Assembly (NCBI GenBank): GCA_017408585.1
Contig: JAFQUJ010000007.1
Span: forward strand, 1-64,000
Source of the DNA: Clostridia bacterium
GTDB lineage: Bacteria > Bacillota > Clostridia > Oscillospirales > CAG-272
Reading direction: 5' to 3'
DNA length: 64,000 bases
Below are positions 7,927 through 15,963 of this stretch, piece by piece; the first letter of the stretch is position 1; each line of letters opens with the position of its first letter. Below the pieces are notes generated by a model that searched no databases, was not told where the DNA came from, and saw nothing but the letters and a program-made list of their open reading frames with translations. The position numbers and the translations under genes were made by a program.

Positions 7927-8979
7927 ATGAAATTAACATTTAGATGGTATGGAAAAAATGACCCTGTAACACTCGATAAAATAAGACAAATTCCCCAAAT
8001 GAGTGGAATTGTATCTGCAGTTTATGATGTTGCACCGGGTAAGGTATGGAGCGAGAGCAGTATTCTCGAAATTAAGGAAATGGCGCAGGCAAATGGCCTA
8101 GAATTTGAGGTTGTTGAAAGCGTGCCTGTTCCTGAGGAAATCAAATATGGCGCGCCCAATTCTGATGAGCTAATTGAAAATTATTGCGAAAATATAAGAA
8201 GATTAGGCAAGGCAGGAGTAAAATGCGTATGCTATAACTTTATGCCTGTTTTTGACTGGCTAAGAAGTGAGCTTGAGCATCAAAATACCGATGGTTCAAA
8301 CTCTCTTGCATATAACGAGGAGCAGGTTTTGGCAATGGATCCCGAAAAAACCTCTCTATCCCTTCCCGGTTGGGACGAAAGCTACACCAAGGAGGAGCTC
8401 TCACGCCTTATAAAAATCTATAAGGAAATTGGCGAGGAGGGGCTTTGGAAAAACCTTGAAAAATTTCTAAAAAAGGTGATTCCGGTTGCTAGCGAGGCAG
8501 GAGTCAATATGGCAATCCACCCCGATGATCCACCGTGGGGAATTTTTGGACTGCCAAGAATTATCACCTGCGAGGAAAATATCGATAGATTTTTGCAAAT
8601 CGTCCCCGATAATGCTAACGGAATTACACTTTGCACAGGCTCTCTTGGCGCATCGACAGATAATGACCTTGTCAAAATGGCAAGAAAATATGCTAAGCGT
8701 GTTCATTTCTTGCACCTGCGCAACATAAAAATTGTTGGAAAAAGAGAGTTTTACGAGGTAGCACACCCAAGTGAGTGTGGCTCGCTCGATATGCTTGAAA
8801 TCGTAAAGGCGCTAGTTCAAAATGGATTTGATGGCTATGTGCGCCCCGACCATGGCAGAATGATTTGGAACGAAAGTGGAAAATATGGCTATGGCTTGTT
8901 CGATAGAGCACTTGGCGCTACATATATAGTAGGACTTTTTGAGGCAGTTGAAAAAATGCTTGGAGATATAAATAAATGA
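7927..8979 (+). CDS. uxuA: D-mannonate dehydratase
   Basis: A 350-residue UxuA, which dehydrates D-mannonate to 2-keto-3-deoxygluconate in hexuronate catabolism. Family hallmarks are the N-terminal MKLTFRWYGKNDPV, the metal/substrate-site NMAIHPDDPPWG, LCTGSLGA, HFLHLRNI and the C-terminal RPDHGRM. Length is usual for the family (about 350-360 in Firmicutes; enterobacterial forms are longer). It is first in the operon controlled by the divergent AraC regulator and overlaps the next gene by four bases. Confidence 0.95.
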   Translation: MKLTFRWYGKNDPVTLDKIRQIPQMSGIVSAVYDVAPGKVWSESSILEIKEMAQANGLEFEVVESVPVPEEIKYGAPNSDELIENYCENIRRLGKAGVKCVCYNFMPVFDWLRSELEHQNTDGSNSLAYNEEQVLAMDPEKTSLSLPGWDESYTKEELSRLIKIYKEIGEEGLWKNLEKFLKKVIPVASEAGVNMAIHPDDPPWGIFGLPRIITCEENIDRFLQIVPDNANGITLCTGSLGASTDNDLVKMARKYAKRVHFLHLRNIKIVGKREFYEVAHPSECGSLDMLEIVKALVQNGFDGYVRPDHGRMIWNESGKYGYGLFDRALGATYIVGLFEAVEKMLGDINK

Positions 8980-10037
8980 TAAACAAAGCTATAAAAAGAG
9001 CCATTCCCGACTTTTTTGTAAGTGGTAACAAAAAAATCACCACCCTTGAGGAATGGAGCGAAAAAAGAGAAGAGCTAAAAGAGCTTTTCTTAGAAACAGA
9101 ATATGGAAAAAGGCCACCAATGCTAACTCCCGAAATCACAACCGAGGAGCAGGGAGTAAACTTTGCAAATAAGGCAAGATGGGAGAGCGTATTCTTTAAA
9201 TTCAAGAACGAAAAGGGCGAGCACACAGTAAGGACAGAGCTGATTTTACCAAAAAGTGAAGCACCTGTGCCCGTGTTCCTCTATATCAGCTTTTCACCCG
9301 ATGTGCCAAATAAATATCTTCCAATGGAAGAAATACTTGATAATGGCTTTGGCGTCTTTACCTTTTATTACGAGAATGTAACAACCGATAATGGCGATTT
9401 TGAAAACGGACTTTGCGCTCTTTTTGACAGAGAAAATGAGGATTTTGGAAAAATCACAATCTGGTCATATATGGCGTCAATATGTATGGATTACCTTTGC
9501 ACAAGACGCGAGGTTGATACAAAAAATGTCGCAGTCGTAGGCCACTCACGCCTAGGAAAAACAGCACTTTTAACATCAGCGCTTGACGAGCGCTTTGTGC
9601 TAACCTGCTCAAACGAAAGTGGATGCTGTGGCGTAGCCGTATCAAGAGGCAAAACAGATAAAAACGAAAGCATTCGCGATATCATAAGAGTGTTCCCGTT
9701 CTGGTTTGTCAGAGATTTTGCAAAATATGTAGATAACGAGGATCAGCTCCCATTCGATCAGCATATGCTCCTAGCCCTTGTCGCACCAAGATATGCTATG
9801 GTAGGTGGAGCTATCGAGGATGTATGGGCAGATAACGAGGGACAGCTCCTTTCATGTCAGCTCGCATCATACGCATGGAGCTTATATGGCAAAAAGGGCT
9901 TTGTCGAGGGCAAAAATGACGAGCACCTGGATGGCGAGGCTTGCTTCCATTTAAGAGGTGGCTCGCACTTTATGTCAAGATATGACTGGAATGTCTATAT
10001 GAGAAAATTCAAAATGATTTTGGAGGGTCAAAAATGA
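8976..10037 (+). CDS. CE15-like glucuronoyl esterase / alpha-beta hydrolase, no signal peptide
   Basis: A 353-residue alpha/beta hydrolase resembling bacterial carbohydrate esterase family 15. The nucleophile elbow is VVGHSRLGKTAL near residue 190, the acid-region EDVWADNEGQ follows, and the catalytic histidine region reads GGSHFMSRYDW near the C-terminus. CE15 enzymes cleave esters between glucuronate and lignin alcohols or methyl esters. Most are secreted; this one starts MINKAIKRAIPDFF with no hydrophobic signal, so it would act in the cytoplasm on imported oligosaccharides or esters. It is translationally coupled on both sides (ATGA overlaps). Substrate is inference. Confidence 0.72.
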   Translation: MINKAIKRAIPDFFVSGNKKITTLEEWSEKREELKELFLETEYGKRPPMLTPEITTEEQGVNFANKARWESVFFKFKNEKGEHTVRTELILPKSEAPVPVFLYISFSPDVPNKYLPMEEILDNGFGVFTFYYENVTTDNGDFENGLCALFDRENEDFGKITIWSYMASICMDYLCTRREVDTKNVAVVGHSRLGKTALLTSALDERFVLTCSNESGCCGVAVSRGKTDKNESIRDIIRVFPFWFVRDFAKYVDNEDQLPFDQHMLLALVAPRYAMVGGAIEDVWADNEGQLLSCQLASYAWSLYGKKGFVEGKNDEHLDGEACFHLRGGSHFMSRYDWNVYMRKFKMILEGQK

Positions 10038-10864
10038 GTCTAAAAAACAAAGTAGCAGTAATCACAGGCGCTGGCGGAGTTTTGTGCTCCGTGTTCGCTA
10101 AGGCTCTTGCAAAACAAGGCGCTAAGGTCGTTCTCTTAGGTCTTCACGAGGAGAATGTAAAAAGAGTAGCAGGCGAGATCGTCGCAGATGGTGGAGAGGC
10201 TCTTTACTATGAGTGTAATGTGCTTGATAAAAGCGCCCTCGAAAGAACACATGACGATATTTTAAATAAATTTGGAAAATGTGATATTCTAATAAATGGC
10301 GCAGGCGGAAACAATCCAAGGGCAACCACCACAAACGAATATTACGAAATAGGCGACGAGGACAGAAACGATATCAAAACCTTCTTCAATTTAGATAAGG
10401 AGGACTTTGATTTCGTATTTTCCCTTAATCTAACAGGTACACTTTTGCCAACACAGGTTTTTGCAAGAGATATGCTACAAGCAGATGGCGTTATTTTGAA
10501 TGTTTCGTCAATGAACGCAATAAAGCCACTCACTAAAATCCCCGCATATAGTAGTGCAAAATCAGCTGTAACTAACCTAACAGAATGGCTCGCAGTCCAT
10601 TTTGCAAACGCAGGCATAAGAGTAAACGCGATTGCTCCCGGATTTTTTGTAACTAAGCAAAACCAAGCCCTGCTCTTTAACGAGGACGGAACGCCAACAA
10701 AGAGAACAGAAAAAATTCTAAACGCAACACCAATGCGTCGCTTCGGTAAGCCCGAGGAGCTAATAGGAACGCTTTTGTGGCTTTGCGATAACGAGGCATC
10801 GGGCTTTATTACAGGAATTACAGTAGCAGTAGATGGCGGATTTTCCGCATATTCAGGAGTGTAA
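10034..10864 (+). CDS. uxuB: SDR-family D-mannonate oxidoreductase (fructuronate reductase)
   Basis: A 276-residue short-chain dehydrogenase. The NAD(P) loop TGAGGVLCSVFA, NGAGGNNP, catalytic Ser in NVSSMNA and YSSAKSA (YxxxK) are all present, and the C-terminus has the usual GFITGITVAVDGG. It resembles the SDR-type UxuB/YjmF found in Bacillus beside uxuA, converting fructuronate to mannonate, the step before UxuA. The long insert NNPRATTTNEYYE is typical of that subgroup. It overlaps the esterase gene by four bases. Exact substrate rests on the uxuA context. Confidence 0.82.
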   Translation: MSLKNKVAVITGAGGVLCSVFAKALAKQGAKVVLLGLHEENVKRVAGEIVADGGEALYYECNVLDKSALERTHDDILNKFGKCDILINGAGGNNPRATTTNEYYEIGDEDRNDIKTFFNLDKEDFDFVFSLNLTGTLLPTQVFARDMLQADGVILNVSSMNAIKPLTKIPAYSSAKSAVTNLTEWLAVHFANAGIRVNAIAPGFFVTKQNQALLFNEDGTPTKRTEKILNATPMRRFGKPEELIGTLLWLCDNEASGFITGITVAVDGGFSAYSGV

Positions 10865-10867
10865 GAT

Positions 10868-11689
10868 ATGAGATTATGTGCATTTGCCGACGAGGCAAGC
10901 GTATCTCTTGACGGACAAATAGAGGCGCTAAAAAGAAATAATATCAGCCTTCTTGAAATAAGAGGCGTTGACGGGGAAAATATAAAGGAAATATCCCTTC
11001 CCAAAATCAAGGAAATCAAAAAAAGACTAGATGATGCCGGAATTTCAGTGTGGTCACTTGGCTCACCTGTTGGAAAGGCTAATCCCGACGATAATTTTAT
11101 AGGTCAAATCGACGATTTAAAGCGTCTTTGCGAGTACGCCGAGATTTTAGGAGCAAGCAAAATTAGAATGTTCAGCTTTTTCTCTAAAAACGAGGAAAGA
11201 GTGTTTGAGGCTCTCGACGCATTTTGCAATGTAGTTCCAAATAGCATTGTAATGTGCCACGAAAACGAAAAGGGCATTTTTGGAGATAACGCCGATGACT
11301 GTCTTAAAATCCATCAGCAATTCCCAAGAATAAGGGCGGTTTTCGACCCCGCCAACTTCGTTCAATGCGAGGTTGATACCCTTAGCGCATGGGAAAGACT
11401 CTCGCCCTATGTGGATTATATGCACATTAAGGACGCCCTCGAAAGCAAGAGAGTAGTTCCCGCAGGACATGGAATAGGAAATGTTGAAAAAATAGTAGCT
11501 ATGTACGCAAAAAATGGTGGCGAGGTCTTAACCCTAGAGCCACACCTTATGGAATTTTGTGGACTTAAAGCGCTCGAAAACGGAGAAAGCATCGACACAA
11601 GCTCCGTTTATGAGAATGAAAACGAGGCATTTGATGCCGGCGTTAAGGCATTAAAAATAATTTTAGATAAGCTAGGCTTGAGGTATTAA
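10868..11689 (+). CDS. Sugar phosphate isomerase/epimerase (TIM barrel)
   Basis: A 273-residue xylose-isomerase-like TIM barrel. The likely metal ligands stand in VMCHENE, AVFDPANF, YMHIKDA and LTLEPH, spaced as in the AP-endonuclease-2 superfamily. It lies three bases after uxuB and two before a second family member. The operon shows no uronate isomerase (UxaC), so one of the two epimerases may supply an isomerisation or epimerisation upstream of UxuB; this is inference. Confidence 0.8.
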   Translation: MRLCAFADEASVSLDGQIEALKRNNISLLEIRGVDGENIKEISLPKIKEIKKRLDDAGISVWSLGSPVGKANPDDNFIGQIDDLKRLCEYAEILGASKIRMFSFFSKNEERVFEALDAFCNVVPNSIVMCHENEKGIFGDNADDCLKIHQQFPRIRAVFDPANFVQCEVDTLSAWERLSPYVDYMHIKDALESKRVVPAGHGIGNVEKIVAMYAKNGGEVLTLEPHLMEFCGLKALENGESIDTSSVYENENEAFDAGVKALKIILDKLGLRY

Positions 11690-11690
11690 T

Positions 11691-12455
11691 ATGAAAATAG
11701 GAGCACAATTTTACACCCTTCGCGAAAAGGCAACAAATCTTGACGATTTCGCAGAATCACTCAAAAGAGTAGCAGATATTGGCTACACCGAGGTTCAAAT
11801 CTCAGGCGTATGTCATTACGAGGGAGAATGGTTAAAGGAACAGCTAGATAAAAACGGACTTAAATGCGTTCTCACTCACTGGAGTGTTGACGATATCCGT
11901 GACAACCCCATTGATGTGGTTAATACACATAAAATTTTCGATTGTAAGAATATTGGTATTGGCTGTATGCCCGGAGGACTTGACATAGGCGAGGATCACC
12001 TTGTCAGCTTTATCGAAAACTTTACTAAGCCTGCAAAAATTCTTCACGAAAATGGCGCAAAGCTCTTTTATCACAATCACGATATGGAATTTCGCAAATG
12101 CGCTGACGGTGAGATGATAATTGAAAAAATCATCAAAGCATTCCCGAAGGAAATTCTAAGCATCACAATGGATACCTATTGGGTAGAATATGCAGGCGAG
12201 AGCGCTTGCACTTGGCTTGATAGACTTTCAGGAAGAGTAGAATGTATTCACTTAAAGGATATGAAAACAGTTGATGGCGAAAGAAGAATGGCGCCTGTTG
12301 GATATGGTGAGCTTGATTTTGAAAAAATTATCGCTCACGCAGAGAGTGCAGGCACAAGCTCCCTACTCGTAGAGCAGGACCATACCTATGGCGATGATCC
12401 GTTTGAGTGCCTTGCAAAAAGCTATAAATATCTAAAATCACTAGGTCTTAACTAA
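11691..12455 (+). CDS. Sugar phosphate isomerase/epimerase (TIM barrel), second copy
   Basis: A 254-residue member of the same superfamily. Visible ligands are LFYHNHDMEF, ITMDTYWVEYAG, CIHLKDM and LLVEQDHTYG. The YHNHDMEF/DTYW pattern is the one seen in many epimerases found beside Gfo/Idh oxidoreductases, which here follow directly. It is only distantly similar to its neighbour, so this is not a recent duplication. Role: probably keto-sugar epimerisation in the same pathway. Confidence 0.82.
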   Translation: MKIGAQFYTLREKATNLDDFAESLKRVADIGYTEVQISGVCHYEGEWLKEQLDKNGLKCVLTHWSVDDIRDNPIDVVNTHKIFDCKNIGIGCMPGGLDIGEDHLVSFIENFTKPAKILHENGAKLFYHNHDMEFRKCADGEMIIEKIIKAFPKEILSITMDTYWVEYAGESACTWLDRLSGRVECIHLKDMKTVDGERRMAPVGYGELDFEKIIAHAESAGTSSLLVEQDHTYGDDPFECLAKSYKYLKSLGLN

Positions 12456-12464
12456 GGAGAAATT

Positions 12465-13625
12465 ATGAGTAAAATTAAGCTTGGAATACTTGGTATCGGT
12501 AATATCGGTACAGTCCATATAAATAACATTCTAGATGGCAAATGCCCCGAGGTTGAGCTATACGCAATCTGTGACCTCTTAGACGAAAAAATGGAATGGG
12601 TAAAGGAAAAGCTACCTAGCGTTAAATGCTTTAATGACGCTGAGCAAATGATGGATAGTGGAATTGACTCTATTCTTGTTGCAGTTCCACACTATGACCA
12701 CCCCAAATATGCTATAATGGCTATGAAAAAGGGAATACATACCCTAGTTGAAAAGCCTGCCGGCGTTTACACCAAGCAGGTGCTTGAAATGAATAAGGTA
12801 GCAGACGAGTCAAATGTAGTATTTGGACTTATGATGAACCAAAGAACAAACTGTATCTATCGCAAAATGCGCGAAATTGTTAAGAGTGGTGAAATGGGCG
12901 CAATTAAGCGTACAAACTGGATTATAACAAACTGGTATTGCCCACAGGCATACTACAATTCAGGTGGATGGCGTGCAACATGGTCAGGAGAGGGCGGAGG
13001 AGTCCTTCTCAACCAATGCCCACACAACCTTGACCTGTGGCAATGGATTTGTGGAATGCCAACCAAAATCGAGGCAAAATTGCACTATGGAAAATGGCAC
13101 GATATTGAGGTTGAGGACGATGTTAGCGCATATGTTGAATACGAGAATGGCGCAACAGGAATTTTCGTAACCACAACAGGCGACATCCCGGGTACAAATC
13201 GCTTTGAAATTACCCTAGAGCACGGAAAGCTAATCGCAGATGGCACAACTCTTAAAATGTGGAAAACCGAAATGAGTGAGCCGGAGTTCTCAAGAACGAA
13301 TACCGAGGCATTCGGTTGGCCCGAGGTTGTCGAGTGCGAGGTTGAAACCGATGGTAAAAACGAACAGCACGCAGGAGTTCTTAACGCCTTTGCTGACGCA
13401 ATACTAAATGGTGGAGCGCTAATTGCAGATGGAAGAGAGGGAATAAATGGCCTTACCATTTCAAATGCTATGCACCTCTCATCTTGGCTTGGCAAGGAAA
13501 TCGTAGTTGCCGACTTCGACCATGAGCTATTCTATGAGGAGCTAATGAAAAGGGTAGCAACATCAAGAGCTAAAACAACTGTAAATACAAATGTAAAGGT
13601 AAATATGGGAGATTCCTTTAAATGA
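12465..13625 (+). CDS. Gfo/Idh/MocA family oxidoreductase, first of tandem pair
   Basis: A 386-residue NAD(P)-dependent sugar dehydrogenase. The Rossmann loop is LGILGIGNIGTVH, the catalytic-lysine motif is LVEKPAG, and the substrate-side EGGGVLLNQCPHNLDLWQW carries the usual histidine. It is a close paralogue of the next gene across the whole length, with a nearly identical central block (WIITNWY through DLWQW). It has AAGGAG before its ATG. With the epimerases it may oxidise and reduce a sugar at one carbon to allow epimerisation; the substrate is unknown. Confidence 0.85.
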   Translation: MSKIKLGILGIGNIGTVHINNILDGKCPEVELYAICDLLDEKMEWVKEKLPSVKCFNDAEQMMDSGIDSILVAVPHYDHPKYAIMAMKKGIHTLVEKPAGVYTKQVLEMNKVADESNVVFGLMMNQRTNCIYRKMREIVKSGEMGAIKRTNWIITNWYCPQAYYNSGGWRATWSGEGGGVLLNQCPHNLDLWQWICGMPTKIEAKLHYGKWHDIEVEDDVSAYVEYENGATGIFVTTTGDIPGTNRFEITLEHGKLIADGTTLKMWKTEMSEPEFSRTNTEAFGWPEVVECEVETDGKNEQHAGVLNAFADAILNGGALIADGREGINGLTISNAMHLSSWLGKEIVVADFDHELFYEELMKRVATSRAKTTVNTNVKVNMGDSFK

Positions 13626-14782
13626 AGGTAAAAGTAGGTATTATAGGCATAGGAAATATTGGCACAGCTCACGCAAGCGCTATCTATCAAGGGGAAATTG
13701 ATGGCATGGAGCTTTGCGCTCTCTGCGATATTAGCCCACAAAGGCTAGCTCAGCTAAAGGAGGAGTTCCCCGGTGTTCCCACCTTTGCGTCAAGTGATGA
13801 GCTTATAAAAAGTAACCTAGTAGATGCTATAATAATCGCAACTCCACACTATTTTCACCCTGTAATCGCGCTTGAAGCCTTAAAGGCAGGCATTCATGTG
13901 CTAAGCGAAAAGCCAATTGGCGCTTATACCTATGGTATGGACGAGCTGATGGAAGCACATAAGCAAAGTGGCAAGGTGTTTTCGGTTATGCTCAATCAAA
14001 GGGCAAACAAGCTCTTTAAGGAGGCAAAGCGCATAATAGATAGTGGCGAAATCGGTGAAATCAAGCGCTCCGTGTGGATAATTACAAATTGGTATAGAAC
14101 ACAGGCATATTATAATTCAAGCGATTGGCGTGCAACATGGTCGGACGAGGGTGGCGGAGTCCTTATGAACCAAGCTCCCCATAATCTCGACCTGTGGCAA
14201 TGGCTTTGTGGAATGCCGGAGCGTGTATATGCTATCTGTGCATTTGGTAAGCATCACAATATTGAGGTTGAGGACGAGGCGACAATAATTGCCGAGTATG
14301 CAAACGGAGCAAGCGGTGTGTTTATCGCATCAACAGGCGACTACCCCGGAACAAATCGCCTTGAAATCACAGGAACTAAGGGTCGTATAGTATTGGAAAA
14401 GGGAACGCTCACCCTTCAACGCTTTTCGTGTGATGAGCGCTTATTCTGCTATGGTGAATGTGAAAAAATCGAAATTGACGAGCAAGTTATTTTAGACGAG
14501 GAATATAACGGTCACGAAATAATATTGCAAAACTTTACAAACGCAATTCTCTATGGTGAGCCACTTATCGCTCCCGCAGGTGAGGCGATAAATTCGCTCA
14601 TAATTTGCAATTCAGCATACCTCTCAGCATGGAAGGGCGAAATGGTAAGCCTTCCTGTAAATGAGGAGGAGTACCTAGAGCTTTTAAAGCAAAGAGCACA
14701 CGATAGCCACCAAAAATCCAAAAAAGCAACAAAAAGCACCTTTGAGGGTACATATAAAAATCGTTGGAATACAAATTGGTAA
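13622..14782 (+). CDS. Gfo/Idh/MocA family oxidoreductase, second of tandem pair
   Basis: A 386-residue paralogue of the preceding gene, the same length and overlapping it by four bases. Motifs are IGIGNIGTAH, LSEKPIG and EGGGVLMNQAPHNLDLWQW. The divergence is mostly in the C-terminal third, which forms the substrate and oligomer surface, so the pair may have split specificity or form a heteromer. It is the last gene of the operon; a bidirectional terminator follows four bases after the stop. Confidence 0.85.
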   Translation: MKVKVGIIGIGNIGTAHASAIYQGEIDGMELCALCDISPQRLAQLKEEFPGVPTFASSDELIKSNLVDAIIIATPHYFHPVIALEALKAGIHVLSEKPIGAYTYGMDELMEAHKQSGKVFSVMLNQRANKLFKEAKRIIDSGEIGEIKRSVWIITNWYRTQAYYNSSDWRATWSDEGGGVLMNQAPHNLDLWQWLCGMPERVYAICAFGKHHNIEVEDEATIIAEYANGASGVFIASTGDYPGTNRLEITGTKGRIVLEKGTLTLQRFSCDERLFCYGECEKIEIDEQVILDEEYNGHEIILQNFTNAILYGEPLIAPAGEAINSLIICNSAYLSAWKGEMVSLPVNEEEYLELLKQRAHDSHQKSKKATKSTFEGTYKNRWNTNW

Positions 14783-14785
14783 CAA

Positions 14786-14820
14786 AAATCGACAAGCTAT
14801 GAGCTTGTCGATTTTTTGTT
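14786..14820. terminator. Bidirectional terminator overlapping the end of the phosphorylase gene
   Basis: AAATCGACAAGCT (from 14786) pairs with AGCTTGTCGATTT (to 14814), followed by T-rich sequence on both strands. Its right arm lies inside the last codons of the minus-strand gene ending at 14797. Confidence 0.85.
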
Positions 14821-15603
14821 TGTTTTAACGAATTTTCCAACGCAATCAAGCATTAAATTGATTATAGCATTTTTTAATTCGTTTTTGTCGGGTCGCCATT
14901 TCCAATTTTGATTTACCGCATCGGAAAAATAGAGTAGCTGTGCGAATTGGTAACCACGATATTTGGCAACCGATGCCCAACCTGCACATTCCATCTCGAC
15001 AGCAACCGCCCCCTGTGATGTCCTTTTTTCAATTGCCAAGGGAGTTTCTCTGAAAAACGCATCTGTTGTCCAAGTGGTAGAAATATTGAATTCAAAATTG
15101 TTTTCGCTAAGATATGTAGCAATAAAGTTTGTAAGCTCCTTGTCCGTTTCGACATAAACAGAAGGCTTTAAATAATGGTATGATGCGCCCTCGTCTCGTA
15201 TCGCTCTGTCAACGAGAATAAATCCGGCAGATGTGATATTGTGGTCGATTTGACCGGCAGAACCACAGGCGAAAAACTTGGTAATTCCCAAAAATCCAAG
15301 CTCCTCCATGAGTCCCGACGCATTGGCAGAGCCAAGAGGCGACAAAGCAACAATGAAGCTTTTGTTGTAAATATAGCATATGTTTGTATTGCTTCCGTTT
15401 TTAAAATAGTAAAATTCCTCAAAAGCCCCTGGTCTATCTTCTTGGATTTTTTCGAAATTTCTCGTAAATATAAGCAAAGCAGTATCTATTTTGTACTGAG
15501 AAAGCATGGCCTGCTTGATAGCAAGCTCCTCATTACTCGCAAGATAACGCTCCTTCGTTATAAACCCCTCGTCCTCAAAAAACTCTATTATTGGAAAATC
15601 CAT
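14797..15603 (-). CDS. Nucleoside phosphorylase (PNP/UDP family)
   Basis: A 268-residue nucleoside phosphorylase-like protein. Family features are VALSPLGSANASGLMEELGFLG, the phosphate-side FFACGSAGQI, and the substrate-binding VAVEMECAGWASVAKYRG with the conserved Met-Glu-Cys. It resembles uridine phosphorylase but has an N-terminal extension, so the base preference is open. I chose ATG 15603 because AAAGGAGG sits directly before it; an upstream TTG would put that site inside the gene. The last codons (KSTSS) are encoded by the terminator hairpin. It would feed ribose-1-phosphate into pentose metabolism. Confidence 0.8.
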   Translation of the reverse strand: MDFPIIEFFEDEGFITKERYLASNEELAIKQAMLSQYKIDTALLIFTRNFEKIQEDRPGAFEEFYYFKNGSNTNICYIYNKSFIVALSPLGSANASGLMEELGFLGITKFFACGSAGQIDHNITSAGFILVDRAIRDEGASYHYLKPSVYVETDKELTNFIATYLSENNFEFNISTTWTTDAFFRETPLAIEKRTSQGAVAVEMECAGWASVAKYRGYQFAQLLYFSDAVNQNWKWRPDKNELKNAIINLMLDCVGKFVKTNKKSTSS

Positions 15604-15691
15604 GCTATCCTCCTTTAACAATACTGTTCAAAAGCAAGCTTATCAATGCTGACTCAAATCATACGGCATGGTGCTGCCATCCTGTAATTCG

Positions 15692-15726
15692 GAAAAATCC
15701 CAACGCAAAATAGCGATGGGATTTTT
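15692..15726 (-). terminator. Terminator of the tRNA-Arg gene
   Basis: On the minus strand AAATCCCATCGC pairs with GCGTTGGGATTT (one G-U) and is followed by TT; it begins right after the CCA end of the tRNA. Confidence 0.75.
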
Positions 15727-15803
15727 TGGCCTGTCCGATAGGATTTGAACCTACGACCTTCAGAGTCGGAGTCTGACGCGCTATCCAGCTGTGCCACGGA
15801 CAG
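15727..15803 (-). tRNA. tRNA-Arg (anticodon CCG)
   Basis: Read on the minus strand, the 77-base sequence folds as a cloverleaf: acceptor CTGTCCG/CGGACAG with discriminator G and encoded CCA, a D-arm containing AGCTGGATAGC, an anticodon stem TCAGA/TCTGA around loop CTCCGAC (anticodon CCG, reading CGG), and the T-loop TTCAAAT. Confidence 0.95.
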
Positions 15804-15815
15804 ATTTTTGGATAA

Positions 15816-15845
15816 ATTGTATATAAAATATGTGTACGACAACAA
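15816..15845 (-). promoter_or_regulatory. Promoter for tRNA-Arg
   Basis: On the minus strand TTGTTG (15840-15845), 18 bp spacer, TACAAT (15816-15821), placing the start a few bases before the mature tRNA. Confidence 0.45.
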
Positions 15846-15893
15846 GAGTATACCACAAAATTACGATTTTGTAAATAAATATATAAAAAATGT

Positions 15894-15922
15894 TTGAAAT
15901 TTATAAAAATGTATGATATAAT
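15894..15922 (+). promoter_or_regulatory. Promoter for the fhs operon
   Basis: TTGAAA (15894-15899), 17 bp spacer, TATAAT (15917-15922). The leader is only about 35 bases, too short for a folate riboswitch. Confidence 0.8.
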
Positions 15923-15963
15923 TAAGTCACTAATGATAGACTTTGAAAAGGAGGATTTCAAAA

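Noticed and set aside
15923..15963. Possible THF riboswitch before fhs
   Set aside because: The leader is only about 35 bases after the -10, too short, and has no matching pairing.
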